A DNA stretch of 64,000 nucleotides from Sambucus nigra (lineage: Eukaryota; Streptophyta; Magnoliopsida; Dipsacales; Adoxaceae). This document shows, in pieces, positions 1 through 13,198 of the stretch. How positions within the stretch are numbered: the first letter of the stretch is position 1; the number at the start of each line of letters is the position of its first letter. The stretch spans positions 190,883,619 through 190,947,618 of the forward strand of contig OX422210.1 in the NCBI GenBank assembly GCA_949130495.1. Reading direction: 5' to 3'. The position numbers and the translations under genes are program-made. A model generated the notes under the pieces. That model saw only the letters and a program-made list of their open reading frames with translations. It searched no databases and was not told the origin of the DNA.

Positions 1-3000
1 GTATTGTTTCATACAGGGGCTACACACTGTTTTATAGCTACACACTTCACGAAAGCTTTAGGATTGTTAGCTATGGCATTGAGCACAGTGACGTGTGTCG
101 ACTCACCGTTGGGGAGTGGGTCACTTATATTCTTTATATGCCGGGGAGTGGGAGTAGGGATTGGTAGTCTGGTATTACCTGCAGATATGTTGGTATTAGA
201 TACGCATGTTCACGATATGATCATTGGTATGGATTGGCTCGTAGCTTATAGGACCATGATTGATTGTTTCAGCGGAAGCATTATTTTTGCCATTCCGGGG
301 CAAGAGATGTTCGTAGTGGCGATGCCTCGCCCAGAGGGAGGATCGACCGCTCATCTGTATTACATAGAGGAGGATACCTCTAAGGAGGTTGTGATTCCTT
401 TAGATTCTATCCCAGTTGTCAGGGAGTATTCGGATGTGTTTCAGGAGATACCAGGCTTACCACCCAGTCGAGAGATAGACTTTGTGATAGACCTATTGCC
501 AGATACGAGGCCTATAGCACGCGCTCCATACCGTATGGCTCCAGCTGAGATGAGAGAGCTACGAGACCAGATAGAGCAGCTGTTAGGTCAGGGCTTTATT
601 CGCAGCAGTACCTCACCTTGGGGCGCTCCAGTTTTGTTTGTGAAGAAGAGGGACGGTTCACTGAGGTTGTGTGTGGACTACCGAGAGTTGAATAAGGTCA
701 CGATACGAAATAAGTATCCGTTGCCTCGAATCGATGATTTATTTGACAAGTTAAGGGGAGATTCTTTCTTCTCGAAGATTGATTTGAGATCGGGATACCA
801 TCAGTTGCGTATCAGGGAGGAGGATGTCTCGAAGACTGCGTTCTTGTCGAGATATGGCTCTTACGAGTTTCGGGTTATGCCTTTTGGTTTGACCAACACT
901 CCAGCTGTGTTTATGGACTTGATGAACAGAGTGTTCAGGGATTTCCTAGATCAGTTTGTCATTGTCTTCATTGATGACATTCTAGTTTACTCCCAGACAG
1001 AGGAGGAGCACGCCGAGCATTTGAGGCAAGTTTTGCAGACACTCCGTCAGAACGAAATGTATGCAAAATATGAGAAGTGCGGGTTTTGGCTGAAGGAAGT
1101 CCAGTTTTTGGGACACATTATTTCCGACCGAGGGATATCTGTTGATCCAGGGAAGGTATCCGTGGTGAGGGAGTGGGGACAGCCCATGACACCGACCGAG
1201 ATTCGTAGTTTCTTGGGCCTGGCAGGATACTACAGGAGGTTCATTCGGGGATTTTCGAAGATAGCAGGCCCTTTGACACATCTGACTCGTAAGGGTGTGC
1301 CATACATCTGGAGTGATGCCTGTCAGTTGGCATTCGATGAATTGAAGGACAAATTGACCTCAGCACCTGTGTTAGCATTATCGAGACCGGGAGTTGAGTA
1401 TTTGGTTTACACCGATGCGTCTTTGCAAGGGCTTGGAGGTGTATTACAGCAGGAGAGACAGGCCATAGCTTATGCTTCCCGTAAGCTTAAGACTCATGAG
1501 AAGAATTACCCCACGCATGATTTGGAGTTGGCGGCAGTGGTATTTGCCCTACGGATTTGGAGGCACTATCTTTTGGGGGAGAAGTTCCAACTGTTCACGG
1601 ACCACAAGTCCCTACAGTATCTGTTCACGCAGAAGGAATTGAATATGCGGCAACGTAGGTGGCTTGATTTTGTGAAAGACTACCAGTTAGACATCCAGTA
1701 TCACCCGGGAAAGGCCAACGTGGTGGCAGACGCGTTGAGCCGCAGGCCAGCAGATGAGGTGGCAGGGGTGTGGAAGGCTAAATGGAAGGAGTCGGGACAC
1801 CAGGATGCAGTGGCTCGATCTTTCATGTCTGTGATGACCGTTACACCGCAGATTGTCACAAAGTTAGTACGGGCATAGGAAAATGACTCGTTTTGTCAGG
1901 AGTAGATAGTTCGATTACTATCAGAGGGAGCCGAATCTTACACCGTTAGCTCAGACGGGGGATTACGCTTCAATGGGAGATTGGTGGTTCCGGAAGGGGA
2001 AGAATTGCGACACGAGGTGATGGCAGAGTCGCATGGTTCATGGTTCGCGGTACATCCCGGAGGGGATAAAATGTATCAGGACATGAGACGGCAGTATTGG
2101 TGGAGCGGTATGAAGAGAGACATCGCTGAGTTCGTTTCGAAATTCGCCACTTGTCAGCTTGTAAAAGTGGATCATCAGAGACCGGCAGGATTGCTACAGC
2201 CGTTGGATGTCCCGGTGTGGATGTCGGAGAGCATATCTATGGACTTTATCACGGGGTTGCCTACGTCGCAGAGGTGTCACGACTCCGCTTGGGTAATTAT
2301 GGACAGATTGTCCAAAGTCGCTCACTTTTTACCCGTAAGGACTGACTACACTATGGGACAGTATGCCCAGCTCTTCATTTCAGAGATTGTGAGACTTCAC
2401 GGTGTGCCCCTAAATATCGTGTCTGACAGAGACAAGATATTTATTTCGCAGTTTTGGGAGAGTTTTTAGGAGGCCATGGGCACGGAATTGCGGTTGACTA
2501 CGGATTATCATCCACAAACCGATGTGCAGACAGAGCGCACCAATCAGATGTTGGAGGACATGCTACGCATGTGCATTATTGACTTCGGGGGTGGATGGGA
2601 GCAGTACCTTCCACTGGTGGAGTTTGCTTACAACAACTCTTATCTGTTCACTATTGGCATGGCTCCGTTTGAGGCATTGTACGGTAGGCCTTGTCGTTCC
2701 CCAGCATGTTGGTTAGAGGTGGGGGACAACAAACTACTTGGGCCGGAAGTGATTCAGGATACTTCGGCAAGGATTGAGTTGATTCGGAGTCGCATTCGGG
2801 TAGCTCAAGACCGGCAGATGAGTTATGCTGATGCGGAGAGATTTTTCAGGGAGTTCCAAGTGGGGGACCAGGTTTTGCTCAGAGTATCTCCTATGAAGGG
2901 GATTATGCGTTTCGGGAAGAAAGGGAAGTTGGCACCGAGATATGTGGGGCCGTTTCCTATTATTGAGCGGATCGGACCGGTTGCGTATAGACTTGTGTTA

Positions 3001-3297
3001 CCGGAGCATTTGCATCGAATTCACGATGTGTTCCATATTTCCTCACTGAGGAAATACCTTAGAGATAATTTGGCTCATTCTCACATTGCTGTGGAGGACA
3101 TCGATCTCCAGCCGGATAGCTCCTACGAGGAGGGGCCAATTGCTATTTAGGACCGAAGTGAGAGGAAGCTGCGGTCAAAGATAGTTCCGTTAGTGCGTGT
3201 TCAGTGGCGACATCACAATGTCGAGGAGTCCACATGGGAGCGCGAGGATGAGATGCACGAACGTTATCCAGAGTTATTTTTAGCAGGTACTTTCTAG
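1..3297 (+). pseudogene. Gypsy pol, copy A: protease (partial)-RT-RNase H-integrase-chromodomain
   Basis: One reading frame runs through to a TAG at 3295-3297. The window opens in the protease active site, which reads FHTGATH; copy B has FDTGATH, so the catalytic Asp is now His. RT spans about 430-1250 with FIDD near 970. RNase H follows with YTDAS near 1408, DLELAA near 1519 and TDHKS near 1597. Integrase keeps its catalytic residues (MDF near 2242, SDRD near 2421, TERTNQ near 2530), but the first zinc-finger Cys of the CxxC pair is Phe. The C-terminus (VQWRHHNVEESTWERE, about 3196-3243) is the Tekay-type chromodomain that targets heterochromatin in this family. In-frame stops lie at 1876, 1903, 2467 and 3148, so the copy is dead. 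Confidence 0.93.
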
Positions 3298-3326
3298 TTC
3301 GAATTTCGGGACGAAATTCAGTTATT

Positions 3327-3338
3327 AGGGGGGGAGTA
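3327..3338 (+). other. Polypurine tract of copy A
   Basis: A purine run (AGGGGGGGAG followed by TA) sits directly before the LTR, 30 bases after the pol stop. This is the standard plus-strand priming site of LTR retrotransposons and fixes the LTR start at 3339. Confidence 0.85.
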
Positions 3339-6322
3339 TGTAATACCCCGTACTTTTAACTATATTTATTTTTGGGATTAATTAATTAAATGCGTATTAA
3401 TTGGAAATTAATCTGGGTTAAAATACTAACGAGATGCGAGTTGGTATTTGATTATGTGCATATATGATTATATATGAATTTAGAATTATGAAATTTGTCG
3501 TGAGATGTATATACGACCATTTGAGAATTTTGTTGAGACGCGTGTGACCGCCGCGTCATGGTATATTATTTTAATTATAAAAGTGATTTTTATTTCTATT
3601 ATCCGTATGGTCGTTTTGAGTGCGCCAACGCGTCCGGAAGGGTCGAGATAGTTAGAAAACACTAACCGGGGGTATAGTTTGGGTCCCGGGGTATTTTTAG
3701 GCCATACCGGCAATATAAAGGGTATTTTGGTAATTTCGTATTTTGGGAAATTAAAAATGACGAAAATTAGAGATGTAAATCTGATGTGGATTAAACCCAC
3801 AAAACCCACTATCCAACCCACATTAACCCATTAAGCCACGGAGGTTATCATTTAGGTTTCCAACTTTCATAAGAAAACCCTAGCCACCATTAGAGCAAAG
3901 CTTGGAGAGAGAGATAGGAAGGAAATTCTGCAGAAAGAGAGGAAGAAAGCTTCATCATCGTCATCAAAATCTGAGATTTAATCAAGGCAAGTGACTTAAT
4001 TCCATTTAATTTCAGAGAATGTTCTTTCCATGTTAGATGATTCAAAATTTATGTTTGTTCTTGGTGAAATATGAAAACCCATGTAGTTTAGAACATAGAA
4101 CTTGAAAATCTTGAGGAAAATTGCATGTAGAATGATAGGTAGATGAATATTTTCATGATATTTGTGATTGGAAGAAATTATAACGGATTTGTATTGGGGA
4201 AATTCATGATTCAAAAGTTAGGGTTTATATTCTTGAAGAAAATTGGGAAAAATGTAGAAACTTGTGATTTAATGATGTTTAGGATGTATTAATCCTTTAA
4301 AAGATGTTAGTGTATGACCTTAGCATGTTTTAGGATGATTAGAGACCTTAAAGTATTGTTGGGACTTAGTTTAGAAGAGATTTGAGGAGTATAAATGGTG
4401 AAAAACGAAACTTAGAGAAATCTGGGACGAAACTGGCAGGTTGTTAGAAGCCCCTGCCCAGGTCGTTCGAACGAACTCGTTCGAACGAGCTTCTAACGAA
4501 TTGACCAGTCACTTCTAATGAAAGGGAACTTCGTTCGATAATCTCGTTCGAACGAGATATCGTTAGAAGGTGCAGTTCGTTCGAACGAACTGGAACCTCG
4601 TTCGAGCAGTCTCGTTCGAACGAGACTTCTAACGAGTTGACAGAGGAATCTCGTTCGAACAGTATCGTTCGAAGGAGACTTCTAACGAGTTGACAGTCTG
4701 GACCTTTTTAGACTGTTTTGATTTTTGGAGTCCCGTAAACTTGTTCGAGGATATAGATAACATTCCAATGATGATGTAATGATAGAATTGGGACTTTTGG
4801 TATTTATGAGAAGGAAATTATATACGAGAGTTTTATTAAATGGACGGTTTGGGTTGAGACGTGAGTTTCTACTACGACGTGAGAATTTATTATGGCGCGT
4901 ATGATGATAAACCGGAATAGTATAAATTGTGATAATTATAAGTTAGTACGAGAATGCGATATGTACTACGATTAAACTACGGGATTACTAAGATGTGTAT
5001 TTACTTAGTATTGGTATATGAATTGTGTGTATGACATACCTACCATACTTGCTATCACGGGAGGTTTGTGTTCTCTTAGGGCCCTCTAATCCTTGTGTTT
5101 CCCGGATTTAGACTGGTTCCCTTGATGAACATAGGTCATAGAAAGACTTATTGGGATATTAATAAGTTCGCTGATCGTGGGAGCGTAGGTATGTGCGTGA
5201 CCCATGTGATGTGACTGTGTTCGCCTCCATTATTTGTGATGTTGTTATCTGTGAACTATTCCTGAGAGATTCGGAATATGTAATCCTTATGTACGTGATG
5301 TACCGTGATGGATAACAGAGTATGTGTGCACCGCAGCTTAGTTCTCGGGGTGCTTATATTGTATATTTATGATGTGAATAATATACACTTAATTAATGGG
5401 AACCTTCATGTTAATGTTGTGAATATAATTACGGTATTGTTTTGAGAAATATAACGAGTTAACTTATAGTGATATATATTGCATATTGAGCATCTGAGTT
5501 TACGTTAAACCCCTACTTAATTACGAGCGTTATAATGTTAATAGAACCGAGTAATAAGGGTAGGACCTATGACAATCTAGCTAGATATGATGGCACTTAG
5601 CTAGTGGTTTGTGTCGTTATAGATGGGTACTTACGTTAGGAGTGCACAGTTAGACGAGAGGTGAGAATATCATGTGAGTGCACGTCCTAACACGTACTTT
5701 GCATTTAATGTTTTAAATGTTTTTAAAGCACTTGCAGGTTTTAAAATATAACTCCACATTCGGGCTCTGACCCGTTTGCTTTTCAAATCTATTTTTGTAA
5801 AACCATTTTAGGTGCCCAGCCACAAGGACACCAAGCATAGGATACTCATTCAGGTGACGAGCTGTAGCTGTTTGTGGAAGCTACAGGAATTTGCTTGTAG
5901 ACGCTTCTATCCTTTGGATTCCAGAGTCATTATCTATCAGTTGTAGGGCATGTTGCCCATTTCTATTAGAGACATTCTTCTATTACAGTTTTCAGACTTT
6001 GGTTTGTATTGTTTTAGTATTCGGTTATTTATTTCAGTTATGGGATTGTAGTGAGGAGTTTTCCTCCAGACTTTATTTACATTGCGTGATGGTTATTCTA
6101 TTTACTTCTTTATGGTGAATGGTGTTATTTAATTTTTCATTATACTTGTTGCATGTTAATCAGACTTAAATTAAAATTTGGCAACTTACTTTTTAAATAC
6201 TAGGTGGTTAGTAATCATTAAAATGTTTTCGACAGTGATGCTATTAACTGGACCAACTGGGCATTTTGAATTAATTTAATAAAGGAGTAGCTACCCGGTA
6301 TTTAATTAGTCGGGGTGTCACA
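3339..6322 (+). repeat. Shared LTR of the Tekay pair (2,984 bp)
   Basis: It starts TGTAATACCCCG after the polypurine tract and ends CGGGGTGTCACA just before the primer-binding site. The two ends are near-perfect inverted complements, as expected for LTR termini. Its length fits the Tekay/Del lineage. It serves as 3' LTR of copy A and 5' LTR of copy B. A palindrome cluster lies at 4450-4700. Short ORFs such as 5891-6118 show no domain and I do not regard them as genes. Confidence 0.92.
4450..4700. repeat. Palindrome cluster TCGTTCGAACGA inside the Tekay LTR
   Basis: At least six exact or near copies of the self-complementary 12-mer TCGTTCGAACGA or its variants are spaced 20-50 bp apart, joined by linkers such as cttctaacga and gttgacag. 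Each repeat is a perfect or near-perfect dyad rich in CpG and TTCGAA. The same unit recurs in the copia-type LTRs at 23.8 and 29.1 kb. A regulatory or protein-binding role is only inference. Confidence 0.85.
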
Positions 6323-6324
6323 GG

Positions 6325-6336
6325 TGGTATCAGAGC
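6325..6336 (+). other. Primer-binding site (initiator Met tRNA)
   Basis: TGGTATCAGAGC lies 2 bases after the LTR end. This matches the plant initiator-methionine tRNA 3' end used by most plant LTR elements to prime minus-strand synthesis. It sets the LTR boundary and the plus orientation of copy B. Confidence 0.92.
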
Positions 6337-6505
6337 ATCAGGTTCTAGTGTCCTTTAGGATCTGACGGCTTATTATGTTTCCGCTACGTTTCTTTGATAT
6401 AGAGCCCTATATTTTAGGACTGTTGTACTCTTTTTGTGTATGCTTCGTTCTTCAGCTATCTTAAGTTTATAAACAGCGAACTTATAAACTTTGTTCTTAT
6501 TTCAG

Positions 6506-8510
6506 ATGCCTCCACGACGAGTTCCCAGGGATGCAACGCTCGAACCCCAGCCCGCTCCAGTTCAGGGCATGATGAACGCCGATGAGGTTGCAGCTATAGT
6601 AGCCCAAGCGGTAAATGCCGCAATTGCCGTTGTTCAGCAGGCACCACCTTAGGCGCCGGTTGTCGCGCCAGTACAGGAAAATGCATTCCCGTCTGCTTGG
6701 GAGCGTGTACGTGACGCTTTTCAGAAAGCGCATCCGCCAGAGTTTGCAGGTAGCTCAGATGTGGTAGTCTCGAGCCAGTGGAGGAAGGATATGCAGAGGC
6801 ACTTGAGGATGCATGAGTGCATGGATGTTCAGAAGCAGGTTCTAGCTACTTTCAAGCTAGTTGGATCTGCACTGCAGTGGTGGGAGTCTATTACCACCGC
6901 GGAGGAGAGGGATACTCTCGCTATTCAGGACTTCTGGGTGCGGTTTGACCGCAAGTACTTTCCGTCCGCTGTTCATACGAAAATGAGGAGGAAATTGATG
7001 AGTTTGAAGCAGGAAGGTAAGACCGTGGCCGAGTATGAGGCCGAGTTCACGAATCTGTTGAATATCGTTCCAGATGAGATACCAACAGAGAAGAAGAAGA
7101 TTGAGAAGTTCACGGACGGGTTGACATGGAGGATCCGTCAGCATCTGCTAGGGAACCTATCGTTGGCCACTTATTCTGATGTGGTTAACGCTGCGTTGTT
7201 ACACTGCCAAGACCATCGCTTTCATATGGCCGAGGGCAAGAGGTCGGGGGAGTCTAGCCATCAGGGCAGGACCGGAGGACATGGTGCCAACGGGGCACAA
7301 TCTGGTCAGGGGCAGAGACAGAATGAGCAGGGCTCCCAGCAGGGGCATAATAAGAGGTTCCGGTCAGGGAACTACAAACAGGGACAAGGAGGTTTCCGTT
7401 AGGGCCATCAGGGTCCAAACGGCCATCAGGGACAACGGGGACAGAATGGGCAGCAGTTTCACTAGGGCCAGCAGGGCCAAGGGAGGAACGATAACGGCCA
7501 CCAGGGCCGGGGGCAGCAGGGTCAGAGAGGAGGGAACTTCCCGGGGAAGTGTTTTGTTTGTGGCAAGACTGGCCATAAATGACAGGATTATCCTGATAGG
7601 GGCAGGGCCCCACAGCAGCAGCAGGGTACTCGCCAGGAGCCACAGAGGCCTATGTTTCCTGCTGCTCTCCCCGCACCGCCATAGATGGCAGTATTGCCAC
7701 CCATTCCAGCAGTCCCAGTTCAGCAGGGGAAGCTACAGTATGGACGTGTCTACAACGTCCACCAGGCTGCAGTTCCACAGGCCCCGCCCGCGATTGAGGG
7801 TACGTTTCCTATCCATGACACTATGGGTCGGGTATTGTTTGATACAGGGGCTACACACTATTTTATAGCTACACACTTCGCGAAAGCTTTAGGATTGTTA
7901 GCTACGGCATAGAGCACAGTGACGTGTGTCGACTCACCGTTGGGGAGTGGGTCACTTATATTCTTTATATGCCGGGGAGTGGGAGTAGGGATTGGTAGTC
8001 TGGTATTACCTGCAGATATGTTGGTATTAGATATGCATGTTCACGATGTGATCATCGGTATGGATTGGCTCGTAGCTTATAGGGCCATGATTGATTGCTT
8101 CAGCGGAAGCATTGTTTTTGCCATTCCGGGGCAAGAGATGTTCGTAGTGGCGATGCCTCGCCCAGAGGGAGGATCGACCGCTCATCTGTATTACATAGAG
8201 GAGGATACCTCTAAGGAGGTTGTGATTCCTTTAGATTCTATCCCAGTTTTCAGGGAGTATTCGGATGTGTTTCAGGAGATACCGGGCTTACCACTCAGTC
8301 GAGAGATAGACTTTGTGATAGACCTATTGCCAGATACGAGGCCTATAGCACGCGCTCCGTACCGTATGGCCCCAGCTGAGATGAGAGAGCTACGAGACCA
8401 GATAGAGCAGCTGTTAGGTCAGGGCTTTATTCGCAGGTGTACCTCACCTTGGGGCGCTCCAGTTTTGTTTGTGAAGAAGAGGGACGGTTCACTGAGGTTG
8501 TGTGCGGACT
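6506..8510 (+). pseudogene. Gypsy gag-pol, copy B: gag-zinc knuckle-protease-RT start
   Basis: The ATG at 6506 begins MPPRRVP, 170 bases after the PBS. The retrotransposon gag domain is at about 6720-7230 (LQWWESI, KMRRKLM, VAEYEAEF), followed by a Gly/Gln-rich linker. The zinc knuckle at 7551-7600 begins CFVCGKTGHK, but a TGA falls inside it and its last Cys is Tyr. The protease keeps FDTGATH near 7839. RT starts after 8230 and breaks at 8510. Gag and pol share one frame, as in Tekay. Stops lie at 6650, 7400, 7463, 7580, 7682 and 7910; four are TAG codons where CAG is likely ancestral, and the TGA likely comes from CGA. Confidence 0.9.
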
Positions 8511-8626
8511 AATTTAATTTGAATAATTTCTCCAAATCATAAATTTAAATTTGTTCAAATTAAAATAAATTCTATTTCTACCAAAAATAATTTAATTCAA
8601 TGTCATCGAAATTACAGGGTGTTACA
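8511..8626 (-). repeat. LTR start fragment, minus orientation (116 bp)
   Basis: Read on the minus strand from 8626 it begins TGTAACACCCTGTAATTTC, a typical Ty3/gypsy LTR start, and is cut at 8511 exactly where Tekay copy B stops. It therefore marks an illegitimate junction between two elements. No partner LTR is present in the window. Confidence 0.55.
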
Positions 8627-9239
8627 ATCACACTAGAACCCATTCTATGTGGCATACGCCTTAGAGTACTACGTAGGCTTTGATATCGTGGATACAAGGG
8701 TACATAGGAGAAATACTGAATCCAACTCATGAGTACATGACTCTTCAATATGTCTCTTGATATATTGCCTTTAAAGAGATGCTTCCATGTATTACCCTTT
8801 ACCTCTCAATAACCACGATATTTCCAATCATCTCAAGATGCGACTTCTCGTGAATATTGACACAACACAAATGCTCTATCACATACATAAAAGCCACACC
8901 ACAAACTATGTACACTTTTGACCCTATGGCTACATGGGTACATAGGTGCAATATTGAGACTTCTCTCGTATGCACAAGCCTCAAAACACTAATGGCCTCC
9001 TGTTACATATACACCTATTAATGACCTTCTATTATACAAGGTAAGACTTCCCACATATATACATACACTAATGGCCTCTCATTACCTTTATACATTCATA
9101 AAAATTCACTATTATGTACCCACAGTTGTTTAATGATGTTCTCACATCTCTCACTAACGCCATTTTTGTACCAAAGTATATCTCTATGTTTAAGGGATTT
9201 CCAAAATAAGGTCCCTCAGCATGTTCTAAAATAAACTAA

Positions 9240-9456
9240 AAGTAATTTCAATGTAAAATGTGATAATAAGTATATAGACAAGGAAGCATAAATAATGAGT
9301 GGGGTGCCTAATATGTTCCCCACTCGTAACCCGATTCCCAAACCCACACCAATAATCTATAGATATTTTGAAGGCATCAACATGACTTAGGGTAAGACCA
9401 AAAGGGAAAACTCAACCCATTTTGTTTATTTTTATATAAAATAAAATGGCGACTAT
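9240..9456 (-). repeat. Inverted repeat arm 1
   Basis: The minus-strand copy of the arm at 10214-10450. The best-matching core is at about 9299-9352 (gaatcgggttacgagtggggaa on the minus strand). The arms are separated by about 760 bases. Confidence 0.6.
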
Positions 9457-10213
9457 AAACAACAGAAAAACCCCTCGCAGAAGAATGGCTTCGGCCAGTC
9501 TGGGCGTACACAGAATATGCTATGATTTCAAACATATTCTATTGGAAAACAAACAGAACCCGACATTAGTGAGGAACGAAGATAGAGTGACAATAAATAT
9601 CATATCCCTGAGGACATACACGGATGTAACGCATCCACACCTCCATCTCTCTCGAGCCAGTATAGGGTCCCGCAACACCAAATTTATGACTCCGCTAGGG
9701 ATAACAAGTGAACCAAAATATCCATATGCTTCCTTTCTGTAAACTTAGTATTGCATACCCTCATTACTACTTTCTATACGTTTTAGAATTGCTTAAGGAC
9801 CTTAGTTTTCGAGTCCCTTAAAATGAACATACATGCTCTGGTCTCCTTGTAAAACATTATACTTTCACTTAAAAACATAAATGTTCTTAAAGGACATCAA
9901 GAAAATTAAATATCAAATTATGTAAAAATAAATATTACCTATTTTCATCACGCCCTACTGTGCAATTGTAGGTTTCGAACGGTGATGCGCCTAAAGGGGA
10001 AATTTTTGTCTGAATGATTATAGTGGATACCCGGGTGTTCTTGTCTCAAGATCTTTCACGTCCCCCAAGGTCGGGTTATCAGTTCAACGTGGGTTAAAGG
10101 AGAATTTCCTCTAGAATATGTTTGACACCATGCCCAGTTTGATTCTTACACCTTAGTTTTAGGCCTCGGCCTAATTGTGTTTTGATGCAATAAGGAGTTT
10201 GGGTGATTTGTTC

Positions 10214-10450
10214 ATAGTCGCCAATTTATTTTATAAAAAACAAATATAATAATTGAGCTAGACTTTTAGGCATTAAGAAGGTAGGTTAAAGTTTGCAGTT
10301 GGTGTAGATATTTTTGTTATGTGGGTTTAGGAATCGGGTTATGAGTGGGGAAGGTATTAGGCACCCCACTTTTTCTTTATGCTTCGATATCTTAGGTTGA
10401 TAATCCCTTAAATGTAGGTAGGTTCTTAGGTAGGAAACTGTTATTAGTGA
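10214..10450 (+). repeat. Inverted repeat arm 2
   Basis: The plus-strand copy of arm 1, with its core at 10321-10370. The similarity is clear in the core and patchy outside it. Confidence 0.6.
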
Positions 10451-10632
10451 GAGGTTTAATAACGTCATTTCAATTGATATAGGTACATAAGGGTGCTTGT
10501 ACATGACTCCATACTAATGTGTAACTGGTGGTCATTTGTAGATATTCAAGTGTGCGAGGGAGCTCAACTTTGAAGTAGTTTTATATCTCTTTAGAGGATT
10601 GATGAGAGATGTAAAAGTGACATGAGAGATGG

Positions 10633-13057
<2,425 letters not shown>

Positions 13058-13198
13058 TCCTATAGTCCTTATAAAAAGTTTGCTCCCCAAAATTGACTCA
13101 CATTAATTTTCAAACAGGTATGGACATCTCTCCTTGATTTCATCTTCCCGCTCCCATGTTGCTTCTTGAACCGAATGACTATGCCACAATACTTTTGA

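Larger units (their letters stand above)
1..8510 (+). mobile_element. Tandem pair of Tekay/Del-type chromoviruses sharing one LTR
   Basis: The order is pol 3' part, polypurine tract, one LTR, primer-binding site, gag, protease and the start of RT. The first 673 bases align without gaps to 7833-8505 with roughly 20-25 mismatches by eye, so both halves belong to the same family. The long LTR, single-frame gag-pol and C-terminal chromodomain fit the Tekay (Del) chromovirus lineage of Ty3/gypsy. Copy A is cut by the window edge. Copy B ends abruptly at 8510 inside RT, where it meets a foreign minus-strand LTR start. Two internal regions around a single LTR fit unequal LTR-LTR recombination or template switching. 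Confidence 0.9.
8627..10632. other. Unclassified repeat-like DNA with two inverted arms
   Basis: I recognise no gene here. Two diverged copies of one sequence lie in opposite orientation at about 9240-9456 (minus) and 10214-10450 (plus). Both contain atagtcgcca and, 100-130 bases later, a core resembling gaatcgggttatgagtgggg then ggcaccccact. The short ORFs 9446-9742 and 10286-10504 overlap these arms and carry no known motif. The stretch is probably remains of one or two retroelement LTRs. Confidence 0.5.

Noticed and set aside
1..3297. Endogenous plant pararetrovirus as an explanation for the RT sequences.
   Set aside because: Integrase, chromodomain or copia domain order, LTRs, primer sites and target duplications all indicate LTR retrotransposons. 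No movement protein or virion-type coat motif was seen.
5891..6118. A 75-aa hydrophobic ORF near the end of the Tekay LTR, possible envelope-like fragment.
   Set aside because: It lies wholly in LTR sequence before the PBS. It is compositional, with no signal peptide or conserved motif that I can defend.
6325..6336. tRNA-like matches at this and the other primer-binding sites.
   Set aside because: Only 12-18 bases complementary to the initiator-Met tRNA 3' end are present, next to LTRs. No cloverleaf can form.
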